This document shows, piece after piece, positions 29,791 through 38,688 of a stretch of 64,000 nucleotides of DNA; positions within the stretch are counted from its first letter, which is position 1; each line of letters opens with the position of its first letter. The stretch comes from Pseudomonas putida (GTDB taxonomy: Bacteria; Pseudomonadota; Gammaproteobacteria; Pseudomonadales; Pseudomonadaceae): positions 343,899-407,898 of the forward strand of contig NZ_MNAH01000001.1 of NCBI RefSeq assembly GCF_001976065.1. Reading direction: 5' to 3'. The notes beneath the pieces were generated by a model that saw only the letters and a list, made by a program, of their open reading frames with translations, was not told where the DNA came from and did no database searches. Position numbers and translations under genes: made by a program.

Positions 29791-32208
29791 TCAGAACAAC
29801 ACCTTCGCCACATCGGCGAACCGCTTGGCGAAATGCACGGTAATGCCTTCCTTCAGATACTCCGGCAATTCCTCGAAATTACCCCGGTTAGACTCCGGCA
29901 GAATCAGCTCGAAAATCTTCTGCCGGCGCGCCGCAATCACCTTCTCACGCACCCCGCCAATCGGCAGTACATGCCCGGTCAGCGTCAGTTCGCCGGTCAT
30001 GGCCACGCCTTTTTTCGGTGGCTGGTTGCGGGCCAGGGACAGCAGGGCGCTGGCCATGGTCACACCGGCGCTCGGGCCGTCTTTCGGGGTGGCGCCTTCC
30101 GGAACGTGCAGGTGGACGAACGCTTCGTCGAAGAATTTCGGGTCACCGCCAAACGACTTCAGGTTGGAGCTGACGTAGCTGTAGGCAATTTCCGCCGACT
30201 CCTTCATCACCTCACCCAATTGCCCGGTGAGTTTGAAGCCGCGATTGAGGGTGTGAATGCGCGTCGCTTCGATCGGCAAGGTGGCGCCACCCATGCTGGT
30301 CCAGGCCAGGCCAGTGATCACGCCGATGCCGGAAAGTACCTGCTCGTTACGGAACACCGGTTTGCCCAGCGACGATTCGAGGTCTTTCGGGCCAATCTTG
30401 ATCGTTGCCTGTGGATCTTCGAGCAGCTTCACCACGGCTTTGCGCACCAGTTTGCCGAGGTTTTTTTCCAGCTGGCGGACCCCGGCTTCACGGGCATAAC
30501 CGTCGATCAGCGCCTTGAGGGCGCTGTCGCTGATGCTCAGGCTGCTTTTCGACACCCCAGCCTTCTCCAGTTGTTTTGGCCACAGGTGACGCTTGGCGAT
30601 GGCGACTTTTTCTTCGGTGATGTAGCCCGACAGGCGGATCACTTCCATCCGGTCCAGCAAGGGGCCGGGAATCGAATCCAGGGTGTTGGCGGTGCAGACG
30701 AACAGCACTTTCGACAGGTCCATGCGCAGATCGAGGTAGTGGTCGAGGAATTCGACGTTCTGCTCCGGGTCGAGGGTTTCCAATAGCGCCGAGGCCGGGT
30801 CACCCTGATAGCTTTGGCCCATCTTGTCGATTTCATCGAGCATGATCACCGGGTTCATCACTTCGACGTCTTTGAGCGCCTGCACCAGTTTGCCCGGTTG
30901 CGCGCCGATGTACGTTCGGCGATGGCCCTTGATTTCAGCCTCGTCACGCATGCCGCCCACGCTGAAGCGGTAGAACGGTCGGCCAAGGGATTCGGCGATG
31001 GATTTGCCGACGCTGGTCTTACCCACGCCCGGCGGCCCCACCAGCAATACGATGGAACCGCTGATCTCGCCTTTGTAGGCACCGACCGCGAGAAACTCGA
31101 GGATGCGGTCCTTGATGTCGTCGAGGCCGGCGTGGTGGTTGTCCAGCACCTTGCGCGCGTGCTTGAGGTCGAGTTTGTCCTCACCGTACACGCCCCACGG
31201 CACCGAGGTCGCCCAATCGATGTAATTGCGGGTGACGGCGTACTCTGGCGAGCCGGTTTCGAGGATCGACAGCTTGTTCATCTCTTCTTCGAGGCGTTTC
31301 TGCACCTGCGCCGGCAGGACTTTGCCCACCAGTCGCTGCTCGAACTGTTCGAGGTCAGCGCTGCGGTCGTCCTTGGTCAGCCCCAGCTCCTGCTGGATGA
31401 CCTTGAGTTGTTCCTTGAGGAAGAACTCGCGCTGGTGCTCACCGATCTTGCGGTTCACTTCAGCGGAAATCTCTTTTTGCAGGCGCGCGACTTCGACTTC
31501 CTTGCGCAGCATCGGCAGGACTTTTTCCATGCGCTTGAGCATCGGCACGCAGTCGAGCACTTCCTGCAGCTCGCTGCCGGTCGCCGATGTCAGGGCGGCG
31601 GCAAAGTCGGTCAGCGGCGACGGATCGTTGGGGCTGAAGCGGTTGAGGTAGTTCTTCAGCTCTTCGCTGTACAGCGGGTTGAGCGGTAGCAGTTCCTTGA
31701 TCGCATTGATCAGCGCCATCCCGTAGGCCTTGACCTCGTCGGTCGGCTCGGTGGGCTGGTGCGGGTATTCGACTTCCACCAGGTACGGCGGGCGATGGTG
31801 CTTGAGCCAGGTCTTGAGGCGCACACGGGTCAGGCCCTGGGCGACGAATTGCAGTTTGCCGTTTTCGCGGCTGGCGTGGTGCACCTTGACCAGTGTGCCG
31901 TACAGCGGCAGGGCCGAGGTGTCGAAATGGCGCGGGTCTTCCTGGGGGGTGTCCATGTAGAACAGGGCCAGGGAGTGATGATCGGATTTGGCGACCAGGT
32001 CGAGGGTTTCAGCCCAGGGTTCTTCATTGACGATGACCGGCAGGACCTGGGCCGGGAAGAAGGGGCGGTTGTGAATCGGAATGATGTAGACCTTGTCCGG
32101 CAGGTTCTGGCCGGGCAGGGCCAGGCCCTTGCCGGTGGTGTGGTGTTCGGCGGCTTGCGGGTCGGCGTATTCGCTGGGGTCTTCGGGGAATGCTTGCTGG
32201 TCGCTCAT
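29791..32208 (-). CDS. asrA: Lon-family ATP-dependent protease (AsrA-like)
   Basis: 805 residues from the ATG at 32208. N-terminal Lon domain (VYIIPIHNRPFFPAQVLP), AAA+ module with Walker A GPPGVGKTSVGKS (near 375) and Walker B PVIMLDEIDK. The protease domain has the Ser-Lys dyad: Ser in PKDGPSAGVTMASALL and Lys in PIGGVREKVIAARR. The N-terminus and the icp neighbour fit the second Lon of pseudomonads (AsrA, PA0779 in PAO1; linked to aminoglycoside and heat stress responses) rather than the main Lon next to clpX. A sigma32 promoter precedes it. Confidence 0.93.
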   Translation of the reverse strand: MSDQQAFPEDPSEYADPQAAEHHTTGKGLALPGQNLPDKVYIIPIHNRPFFPAQVLPVIVNEEPWAETLDLVAKSDHHSLALFYMDTPQEDPRHFDTSALPLYGTLVKVHHASRENGKLQFVAQGLTRVRLKTWLKHHRPPYLVEVEYPHQPTEPTDEVKAYGMALINAIKELLPLNPLYSEELKNYLNRFSPNDPSPLTDFAAALTSATGSELQEVLDCVPMLKRMEKVLPMLRKEVEVARLQKEISAEVNRKIGEHQREFFLKEQLKVIQQELGLTKDDRSADLEQFEQRLVGKVLPAQVQKRLEEEMNKLSILETGSPEYAVTRNYIDWATSVPWGVYGEDKLDLKHARKVLDNHHAGLDDIKDRILEFLAVGAYKGEISGSIVLLVGPPGVGKTSVGKSIAESLGRPFYRFSVGGMRDEAEIKGHRRTYIGAQPGKLVQALKDVEVMNPVIMLDEIDKMGQSYQGDPASALLETLDPEQNVEFLDHYLDLRMDLSKVLFVCTANTLDSIPGPLLDRMEVIRLSGYITEEKVAIAKRHLWPKQLEKAGVSKSSLSISDSALKALIDGYAREAGVRQLEKNLGKLVRKAVVKLLEDPQATIKIGPKDLESSLGKPVFRNEQVLSGIGVITGLAWTSMGGATLPIEATRIHTLNRGFKLTGQLGEVMKESAEIAYSYVSSNLKSFGGDPKFFDEAFVHLHVPEGATPKDGPSAGVTMASALLSLARNQPPKKGVAMTGELTLTGHVLPIGGVREKVIAARRQKIFELILPESNRGNFEELPEYLKEGITVHFAKRFADVAKVLF

Positions 32209-32238
32209 GGGGCACCTGCGCAATGGAGTATGGGTCTT

Positions 32239-32266
32239 AGATGGGGCAGGCCTTGGGTGGTTTCAA
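32239..32266 (-). promoter_or_regulatory. Sigma32 (RpoH) promoter of the asrA-type lon
   Basis: On the - strand: -35 TTGAAA (32266-32261), a 14-base spacer, -10 CCCCATCT (32246-32239). The -10 is a perfect match to the RpoH consensus CCCCATnT, and the -35 matches CTTGAAA except the first base. The predicted start is about 25 bases before the ATG at 32208. Heat-shock control is the expected role. Confidence 0.75.
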
Positions 32267-32356
32267 TGGGGGAGGGGATATTCGGGGAGCGTTCAGGATC
32301 TGCACAGGTCCTGGTCATCAGCCCGTTGCAGGCGTGGCGCGCAGGTCAGTGCGGGC

Positions 32357-32381
32357 AGCGTTCCCACGGTATGGGAACGCT
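32357..32381. terminator. Palindrome downstream of the L,D-transpeptidase-like gene
   Basis: Perfect 10-bp arms AGCGTTCCCA (32357-32366) / TGGGAACGCT (32372-32381) around CGGTA. No T tract on the - strand, so termination is uncertain. It lies 12 bases after the stop of the - strand gene and may be a repeat. Confidence 0.4.
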
Positions 32382-32392
32382 AATCCGGCATC

Positions 32393-32896
32393 TTACGGGC
32401 GAATCTCGATCATCGTGCCGTCCGGCACCAGGTTCCAGATTTCGCGCATGTCCATGTTGCGCATGGCGATGCAGCCGTCGGTCCAGTCCAGGGTGTGGAA
32501 CAGGTGCTCGGGGTTTTCTTCGGTGTCCGGGGTGCCATGGATCATGATCATGCCGCCGGGATCGACACCTTCGCGCCGTGAACGGGCGGAATCGGTGATG
32601 TTCGGATAGGAAATGTGCATCGCCAGGTTGAAGCGGTCGCTGACCTTGCGCCAGTCGATCCAGTAGAAACCTTCGGGCGTGCGTTTGTCGCCTTCCATCA
32701 GCTTCGCTCCCTTGGGCCGCTTGCCCAGGGAAATGCGGTAGGTCTTGAACGGCTTGCCGTCATTGATCAATTGCAATTGATGGGCAGACTTGAGAACCAG
32801 GATTTTCTCGATGACCTTGCCGTTCAGGGGTTCCATGGCGGTAGCCTGGGACACCGTGATGAACGACAAGCAGAAAAGGGCAAGCAACCAGCGCAT
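32393..32896 (-). CDS. L,D-transpeptidase (YkuD)-fold protein, YafK/DpaA-like motif
   Basis: 167 residues from the ATG at 32896, with a signal peptide (MRWLLALFCLSFITVSQATA). YkuD core: His in MIMIHGTPD and catalytic Cys in WTDGCIAM. The DGCxAM variant, instead of SHGCVR, resembles the YafK/DpaA branch, which cleaves rather than forms Lpp-peptidoglycan links. Which reaction this enzyme performs is not settled by the motif. Stand-alone gene on the - strand. Confidence 0.85.
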   Translation of the reverse strand: MRWLLALFCLSFITVSQATAMEPLNGKVIEKILVLKSAHQLQLINDGKPFKTYRISLGKRPKGAKLMEGDKRTPEGFYWIDWRKVSDRFNLAMHISYPNITDSARSRREGVDPGGMIMIHGTPDTEENPEHLFHTLDWTDGCIAMRNMDMREIWNLVPDGTMIEIRP

Positions 32897-33021
32897 TGAA
32901 ACGATTCCCCAAGAGGTGTCGCGACTATATATATATTTATAGGTGTTTTTGCAGGCGCTGCCGAAGGTTCGGGCCGAGTTCGGACGATCGTAGTGCGCCT
33001 GGTAATGATACCAAGATGACA

Positions 33022-33573
33022 TCAAATGATGACAGGCTGAACCAGCGGCGGGATCGATTCGGACCGGACGGGATAGACCTCGGTCCGCCGGTCAGCGAAG
33101 AAGCATTCTAAGGTACGGCCCACCGTGCGGAAAGCCAGCTCGTCCCAAGGGATGTCGGCTTCGTCGAATAGTTGCACTTCCAGGCTCTCGGGGCCTGCAG
33201 CAAAATCCAGGTCCGCCAGTTCGGCGCGGAAGAAGACGTGCACCTGGCTGATGTGCGGCACATCGATCAGCGTATAGATGCTCAGGTTGCGCACCCGGGC
33301 GCAGGCTTCCTCGGCGGTCTCGCGAATGGCCGCCTGCTCGATGGTCTCGCCGTTTTCCATGAAGCCGGCGGGCAGGGTCCAGTAGCCCCGGCGCGGCTCG
33401 ATGGCGCGGCGGCACAACAACACCTGAGTGCCCCAGGTCGGCACGCAACCGGCGACGATGTTGGGGTTCTGGTAGTGAATGGTGTGACAGCTGTCGCAGA
33501 CAAAACGCAGGCGAGAATCGCCCTCGGGAATGCGTTGGGTCACCGGGTTGCCGCACTGACTGCAAAATTTCAT
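33022..33573 (-). CDS. Nudix hydrolase with N-terminal zinc ribbon
   Basis: 183 residues from the ATG at 33573 (MKFCSQCG). Four Cys, C4, C7, C26 and C29, form a zinc ribbon as in NudC-type enzymes. The Nudix box GFMENGETIEQAAIRETAEEA (G-x5-E-x7-REUxEE) is near 89-110. NudC removes NAD caps, but this shorter protein may act on another nucleoside diphosphate derivative. Divergent from the CoA pyrophosphatase gene. Confidence 0.9.
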   Translation of the reverse strand: MKFCSQCGNPVTQRIPEGDSRLRFVCDSCHTIHYQNPNIVAGCVPTWGTQVLLCRRAIEPRRGYWTLPAGFMENGETIEQAAIRETAEEACARVRNLSIYTLIDVPHISQVHVFFRAELADLDFAAGPESLEVQLFDEADIPWDELAFRTVGRTLECFFADRRTEVYPVRSESIPPLVQPVII

Positions 33574-33720
33574 GCTTGGGTTCCTGAATGCTGCGCCTAT
33601 CTTGGCGTGCGGCGGTGGCTGTCGGCAAGTTGTCGTTTCGCGACATGCCACTGTCCGGGGGGTTGGGCGACCGCGGCGATTGGTGCATGATGCAGGGTAA
33701 GGCACTGATCGAGAACACTC

Positions 33721-34320
33721 ATGCTGGACGAGCTACTGCATCGGGTAAGTCACCACACACCGCGCACGCTGGAGACTGACCGACGTTTCCCCGAGGCCGC
33801 CGTCCTGGTGCCGATTACTCGCAGTGACGAGCCGGAATTGGTATTGACCCTGCGCGCCAGCGGGTTGTCGACCCATGGTGGCGAAGTCGCTTTCCCTGGT
33901 GGTCGACGCGACCCCGAAGACCCCGACCTGATTTTTACCGCCCTGCGCGAAGCCGAGGAAGAGATCGGCCTGCCACCGGGCCTGGTCGAAGTGATCGGCC
34001 CGCTTAGTCCGTTGATCTCCCTGCACGGCATCATGGTCACGCCCTATGTCGGGGTGATTCCGGATTTCGTCGAATACCGGGCCAACGATGCCGAGATCGC
34101 CGCCGTGTTCAATGTGCCCCTGGAGTTCTTCCGCAAGGACCCGCGCGAACATACCCATCGCATCGACTACCAGGGGCGCAGTTGGTATGTGCCGAGCTAT
34201 CGCTATGGTGAATTCAAGATCTGGGGCCTGACGGCAATCATGATCGTAGAGTTGATCAATCTGCTCTATGACGCGAAAATCAGCCTGCACCAACCGCCGA
34301 AAAGTTTTATCAACACCTGA
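33721..34320 (+). CDS. CoA pyrophosphatase (NudL-type Nudix hydrolase)
   Basis: 199 residues. The family signature before the Nudix box, LRASGLSTHGGEVAFPGG, is typical of CoA/NudL pyrophosphatases, followed by the Nudix box with REAEEEIGL. Hydrolyses CoA to 4'-phosphopantetheine and 3',5'-ADP. The start ATG is at 33721. It is followed by the carbonic anhydrase-like gene 56 bases downstream on the same strand. Confidence 0.9.
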   Translation: MLDELLHRVSHHTPRTLETDRRFPEAAVLVPITRSDEPELVLTLRASGLSTHGGEVAFPGGRRDPEDPDLIFTALREAEEEIGLPPGLVEVIGPLSPLISLHGIMVTPYVGVIPDFVEYRANDAEIAAVFNVPLEFFRKDPREHTHRIDYQGRSWYVPSYRYGEFKIWGLTAIMIVELINLLYDAKISLHQPPKSFINT

Positions 34321-34376
34321 AAGCCATCACTCCAATGGCCTGAACTCGCCGCTGCCTGTGCCTTGAGGACAACACG

Positions 34377-34901
34377 ATGAAATACCGCCTGGGCGACGCC
34401 CGTGTCGAGACCCACCCACAGAGCTGGGTCGCTCCCAATGCCGTGCTGGTGGGCAAGGTCAAACTGGAAGAGGGCGCCAACGTCTGGTTCAACGCCGTGC
34501 TGCGGGGCGACAACGAGCTGATCCTGATCGGCAAGAACAGCAACGTCCAGGATGGCACCGTGATGCATACCGACATGGGCTACCCGCTGACCATCGGTAC
34601 CGGCGTGACCATCGGCCACAACGCCATGCTGCATGGCTGCACTGTAGGTGACTACAGCCTCATCGGCATCAATGCGGTGATCCTCAATGGCGCGAAAATC
34701 GGCAAGAACTGCATCATCGGCGCCAATTCGTTGATCGGCGAAGGCAAGGAGATACCGGACGGTTCGCTGGTCATGGGCTCGCCCGGCAAGGTGGTGCGCG
34801 AATTGACCGAGCCGCAGAAAAAGATGCTGGAAGCGAGCGCCGCTCACTACGTGCATAACTCGCAACGTTATGCCCGCGACCTGGCTGAGCAGGAAGAATG
34901 A
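34377..34901 (+). CDS. Gamma-class carbonic anhydrase-like protein
   Basis: 174 residues with left-handed beta-helix (hexapeptide) repeats. The metal-site pattern is visible: [15 protein letters not shown] with Arg/Asp, [13 protein letters not shown] with one His, and [14 protein letters not shown] with two His. The family includes YrdA/CaiE/PaaY; carbonic anhydrase activity varies. The RBS TTGAGGACAACACG precedes the ATG. It overlaps the DUF1289 gene by 4 bases. Confidence 0.9.
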   Translation: MKYRLGDARVETHPQSWVAPNAVLVGKVKLEEGANVWFNAVLRGDNELILIGKNSNVQDGTVMHTDMGYPLTIGTGVTIGHNAMLHGCTVGDYSLIGINAVILNGAKIGKNCIIGANSLIGEGKEIPDGSLVMGSPGKVVRELTEPQKKMLEASAAHYVHNSQRYARDLAEQEE

Positions 34902-35113
34902 CGACGAGCGAACGACCGGTGGCATCGCCCTGCGTGAACATTTGCGCGCTGGATGACGATGACATTTGCACGGGCTGTCAGCGCACGGTGGAAGAGATCA
35001 CCCGCTGGAGCCGGATGGACAACGAAGAGCGGCGCAAGGTATTGGGGTTGTGCCATGAACGGGCGAAGTCCAGTGGGTTGGTGTGGATGATTGGGGCAAG
35101 GCCCGATAAATGA
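34898..35113 (+). CDS. DUF1289 small Cys-rich protein
   Basis: 71 residues. Conserved pattern [28 protein letters not shown] gives four closely placed Cys that probably bind a metal or Fe-S cluster, followed by a helix and the WxxM motif [12 protein letters not shown]. Function unknown. Its ATG lies in the stop of the carbonic anhydrase gene, so they are co-expressed. Confidence 0.88.
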   Translation: MTTSERPVASPCVNICALDDDDICTGCQRTVEEITRWSRMDNEERRKVLGLCHERAKSSGLVWMIGARPDK

Positions 35114-35120
35114 GGCGACG

Positions 35121-35215
35121 CCTTCGCGAGCAAGCCCGCTCCTCCATTTGATTGATGTTGTTCATACATTCTGTGACCGGCACTGAATAATGTGGGAGCG
35201 GGCTTGCTCGCGAAG
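35121..35215. repeat. REP inverted pair (type A)
   Basis: Arms CCTTCGCGAGCAAGCCCGCT (from 35121) and GTGGGAGCGGGCTTGCTCGC (ending about 35211), separated by about 44 bases. Confidence 0.85.
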
Positions 35216-35247
35216 ACGTCAGCACTGTCACCACCGCCTCCTCTGAA

Positions 35248-35275
35248 GTACCCTGTGCGCCAAATTGACAGGTAC
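35248..35275 (+). promoter_or_regulatory. Hairpin covering the RBS of the VUT gene
   Basis: GTACC-C-TGT (35248-35256) pairs with ACA-GGTAC (35268-35275); the 3' arm contains ACAGG, the likely RBS, 5 bases before the ATG at 35280. This could lower translation initiation. No preQ1 riboswitch consensus was recognised. Confidence 0.4.
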
Positions 35276-35279
35276 CCCC

Positions 35280-35747
35280 ATGTTCTTCCTGATCGCCTAC
35301 ATCGGCAGCGTCGTGCTGATCAACTACGCCTTCTCCACTGCCCCGGACCTGGACATCATCTGGTCGGCGTGGGGCGGCCTGGTGTTCGTGTTGCGCGACA
35401 TGGTGCAAACGCGCTTCGGCCATGGTGCGATTGCGGCGATGCTGGCGGCGCTGGTGCTGTCCTATATCACCTCCGACCCCTCCATTGCCCTGGCCAGCGC
35501 CACGGCGTTCGCGGTGTCGGAGTGTATCGACTGGCTGGTGTTCAGCATCACCCGGCGTCCGTTGCACGACCGCCTGTGGATAAGTTCGGCCCTGAGCATC
35601 CCCCTCGATACGTTCATCTTCTTCGGCATGATCGATGCGCTGACCCCGGGCGTCATTCTCACCGCCCTGGGCTCGAAGTTCGCTGGCGTCACAGCCGTCT
35701 GGCTGATCATGGCCTGGCGCTTGCGCAAACAGGCGCTCGTCAGCTGA
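35280..35747 (+). CDS. VUT-family (DUF165) membrane protein, possible queuosine-precursor transporter
   Basis: 155 residues with about five hydrophobic helices. The family stretch GGLVFVLRDMVQTRFGHG and the later FAVSECIDWLVFS and LDTFIFFGM match VUT/YhhQ-like proteins, which import preQ0/preQ1. The chosen ATG is at 35280; an upstream TTG at 35265 is possible. Specific substrate not shown. Confidence 0.75.
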   Translation: MFFLIAYIGSVVLINYAFSTAPDLDIIWSAWGGLVFVLRDMVQTRFGHGAIAAMLAALVLSYITSDPSIALASATAFAVSECIDWLVFSITRRPLHDRLWISSALSIPLDTFIFFGMIDALTPGVILTALGSKFAGVTAVWLIMAWRLRKQALVS

Positions 35748-35845
35748 GCCAAACCCTGCGGTTCATGTAAAATGCCGCGCTTTCTCCCCATGGGAAGCGC
35801 GCCAGGCGCCGCATCCCTCGATGATCCGCTTCTTGAGGACTTGAG

Positions 35846-37027
35846 ATGACCCGTATCGGAACTCCATTGTCGCCCACCGCGACCCGCGTATTGATGTGTG
35901 GCTGTGGCGAACTGGGCAAGGAAGTGGTGATCGAGCTGCAACGCCTGGGCGTTGAAGTGATTGCCGTGGATCGCTACGCCAATGCGCCGGCCATGCAGGT
36001 AGCCCATCGCAGCCACGTGATCAACATGCTCGACGGCGCGGCGCTGCGCGCGGTGATCGAAGCCGAGAAGCCGCACTTCATCGTGCCGGAAATCGAAGCC
36101 ATTGCTACCGCGACCCTGGTGGAACTGGAGGCTGAAGGCTTCACCGTGATCCCGACCGCGCGGGCTGCACAGCTGACCATGAACCGCGAAGGCATTCGTC
36201 GCCTGGCCGCCGAAGAGCTGGACCTGCCGACCTCGCCTTACCACTTCGCCGACACCTTCGAGGACTACAGCAAGGCCGTCGAGGACCTCGGTTTCCCGTG
36301 CGTGGTCAAGCCGGTGATGAGTTCGTCGGGCAAAGGCCAGAGCCTGCTGCGCAGCGTCGATGACGTGAAGACGGCCTGGGACTACGCCCAGGAAGGCGGG
36401 CGTGCCGGTAAAGGCCGGGTGATCGTCGAAGGTTTTATCGATTTCGATTATGAAATTACCCTGCTGACCGTGCGTCACGTCGGCGGCACTACCTTCTGCG
36501 CGCCGGTCGGCCATCGTCAGGAGAAGGGCGACTACCAGGAAAGCTGGCAGCCCCAGGCCATGAGCCCGGTAGCCCTGGCTGAATCCGAGCGCGTGGCCAA
36601 GGCCGTGACCGAGGCCCTGGGTGGGCGTGGCCTGTTTGGCGTCGAATTGTTCATCAAGGGTGATCAAGTGTGGTTCAGCGAAGTGTCGCCTCGCCCGCAC
36701 GACACGGGCCTGGTCACCTTGATTTCCCAGGACCTGTCGCAGTTCGCCCTGCATGCGCGGGCGATTCTGGGGCTGCCGATCCCGTTGATCCGTCAGTTCG
36801 GCCCATCGGCCTCGGCGGTGATCCTGGTGGAAGGGCAGTCGACCCAGACCGCTTTCGCCAACCTCGGTGCGGCATTGAGCGAGCCGGATACGGCGTTGCG
36901 CCTGTTTGGCAAACCTGAAGTGAATGGCCAGCGCCGCATGGGTGTTGCCTTGGCTCGCGACGAGTCGATCGAAGCGGCTCGCGCCAAGGCGACCCGTGCA
37001 TCCCAGGCTGTTGTAGTAGAGCTGTAA
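35846..37027 (+). CDS. purT: Formate-dependent phosphoribosylglycinamide formyltransferase
   Basis: ATP-grasp enzyme making formyl-GAR from formate, a folate-independent step of purine synthesis. 393 residues. Seen: [22 protein letters not shown] at the N-terminus, ATP-grasp features [16 protein letters not shown] (near 152) and [18 protein letters not shown] likely -10 TAAAAT lies at 35768-35773. Single-gene unit, followed by REP sequences. Confidence 0.97.
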   Translation: MTRIGTPLSPTATRVLMCGCGELGKEVVIELQRLGVEVIAVDRYANAPAMQVAHRSHVINMLDGAALRAVIEAEKPHFIVPEIEAIATATLVELEAEGFTVIPTARAAQLTMNREGIRRLAAEELDLPTSPYHFADTFEDYSKAVEDLGFPCVVKPVMSSSGKGQSLLRSVDDVKTAWDYAQEGGRAGKGRVIVEGFIDFDYEITLLTVRHVGGTTFCAPVGHRQEKGDYQESWQPQAMSPVALAESERVAKAVTEALGGRGLFGVELFIKGDQVWFSEVSPRPHDTGLVTLISQDLSQFALHARAILGLPIPLIRQFGPSASAVILVEGQSTQTAFANLGAALSEPDTALRLFGKPEVNGQRRMGVALARDESIEAARAKATRASQAVVVEL

Positions 37028-37040
37028 CCGAGGCGCGGCA

Positions 37041-37129
37041 TTCGCGAGCAAGCCCGCTCCCCCCCGGAGGACCGCGTTCTTTCAGAAAGAATCCGGTCCC
37101 CCCTGTGGAGGCGGGCTTGCTCGCGAAGC
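37041..37129. repeat. REP inverted pair (type A, degenerate)
   Basis: Arms TTCGCGAGCAAGCCCGCTCC (37041) and GAGGCGGGCTTGCTCGCGAA (near 37107-37127). Left and right arms differ at several positions from the consensus. It lies between converging purT and the MHS transporter. Confidence 0.75.
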
Positions 37130-37137
37130 TTTTTACT

Positions 37138-38454
37138 TCAAGAAACCCGATTCAGGTCGTTGTTTCGCGTCTCCTTCAGGCACAGCACAGCAATCAGGCT
37201 GAGCACCGCTGCCCCCGACACATACCCGCCGACATAACTCAATCCCCCCATCGCCACCAGTTTCTGCGCAAAGAACGGTGCTGCCGAAGCCCCGACGATC
37301 CCGCCCAGGTTGTAGGCCGCCGATGCGCCGGTATACCGCACGTGGGTTGGAAACAGTTCTGGCAGCAGCGCACCCATCGGCGCAAAGGTCACGCCCATCA
37401 GGAACAGCTCGATGCACAGGAACAGCGCCACGCCCCAGGTCGATCCCTGGGTCAGCAGTGGTTCCATCAGGAAGCCGGACAGGATCGCCAAGACTCCGCC
37501 AATGATCAGCACCGGTTTGCGCCCGAAACGGTCGCTGGCCAAGGCCGACAGTGGTGTGGCAGCGGCCATGAACAGTACGGCGAAACACAGCAGGCCGAGG
37601 AAGGTTTCGCGGCTGTAGCCGAGTGTCGCCACGCCGTAACTCAGCGAGAACACGGTCGAGATGTAGAACAGCGCATAGCACACCACCATCGAGCCGGCGC
37701 CCAGTAACACCGGTACCCAGTATTGGCTGAACAGCTCCACCAGCGGGATCTTCACCCGTTCCTGGCGCGCCATGGCGTTGGCGAATACCGGCGTTTCGTG
37801 AAGCTTGAGGCGCACGTACAGGCCGACCATCACCAGCGCAGCGCTGAGCAGGAAGGGAATCCGCCAGCCCCACGCGCGAAACTGTTCATCGTCCAGCCCC
37901 ATGGCCAAGGTCAGGAACAGGCCGTTGGCTGCGAGAAAGCCGATGGACGGGCCCAGTTGCGGAAACATGCCGAACCATGCGCGCTTGCCCTTGGGCGCAT
38001 TCTCCGTGGCGAGCAAGGCGGCTCCGCCCCATTCGCCGCCCAGTCCCAGGCCCTGGCCGAAGCGCAGCACGCACAGCAGGATCGGCGCCCAGGCGCCGAT
38101 GCTGTCGTAACCCGGGAGTACGCCGATCAGCGTGGTGCACACGCCCATCAGCAACAGTGAAGCGACCAGGGTCGATTTACGCCCGATGCGGTCGCCGAAG
38201 TGGCCGAATAACGCCGACCCCAGGGGTCGGGCAAGAAATGCGATGCCGAACGTGAGGAAGGCCGAGAGCATCTGGGCCGTACCGGAGGTCTGTGGAAAGA
38301 ACACCGGGCCAATCACCAACGCGGCGGCTGTGGCGTACACATAGAAATCGTAGAACTCGATGGCCGTGCCGATGAAGCTCGCGGTGGCCACGCGGCTGGC
38401 GGAGTTCACCGGTTGTGCGGGAGTGGATTCGTCGTAGGTTGTGCTGGTCGTCAT
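37138..38454 (-). CDS. MHS-family MFS transporter
   Basis: 438 residues from the ATG at 38454 (RBS AGGG 9 bases upstream); a further in-frame ATG at 38475 has a poorer RBS. About 12 TM helices. Starts with the metabolite:H+ symporter signature ASFIGTAIEFYDFYVYATAA and contains GHFGDRIGRKSTL and LPELFPTHVRYTGASAAYNL. Related proteins move proline/betaine, shikimate, citrate or ketoglutarate; the substrate cannot be read from sequence. Confidence 0.9.
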   Translation of the reverse strand: MTTSTTYDESTPAQPVNSASRVATASFIGTAIEFYDFYVYATAAALVIGPVFFPQTSGTAQMLSAFLTFGIAFLARPLGSALFGHFGDRIGRKSTLVASLLLMGVCTTLIGVLPGYDSIGAWAPILLCVLRFGQGLGLGGEWGGAALLATENAPKGKRAWFGMFPQLGPSIGFLAANGLFLTLAMGLDDEQFRAWGWRIPFLLSAALVMVGLYVRLKLHETPVFANAMARQERVKIPLVELFSQYWVPVLLGAGSMVVCYALFYISTVFSLSYGVATLGYSRETFLGLLCFAVLFMAAATPLSALASDRFGRKPVLIIGGVLAILSGFLMEPLLTQGSTWGVALFLCIELFLMGVTFAPMGALLPELFPTHVRYTGASAAYNLGGIVGASAAPFFAQKLVAMGGLSYVGGYVSGAAVLSLIAVLCLKETRNNDLNRVS

Positions 38455-38688
38455 GCGGTTATCCCTGACAGTCATGGGCCCCAGTGGAGCGAATTATTAT
38501 GGTCGATTACCCAGGGATGTGGGTGGAGGCGCGGTCGCTGCTCCAGGTAGGAGCAGGCGTCGGTTTGTAGCGGACGTTTCTGGTGGTCAGGCCGGACCTG
38601 GCGGTGTGCAGGGTAAGCACGGGGCGGCGAGGCTTGGGTAAGCGGCTCGATTATAGGAAGGTGGCTAACGATTCAACAAGGGCAACGG

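Noticed and set aside
35221..35280. preQ1 riboswitch before the VUT gene
   Set aside because: The expected aptamer consensus is absent; only a simple RBS hairpin is visible.
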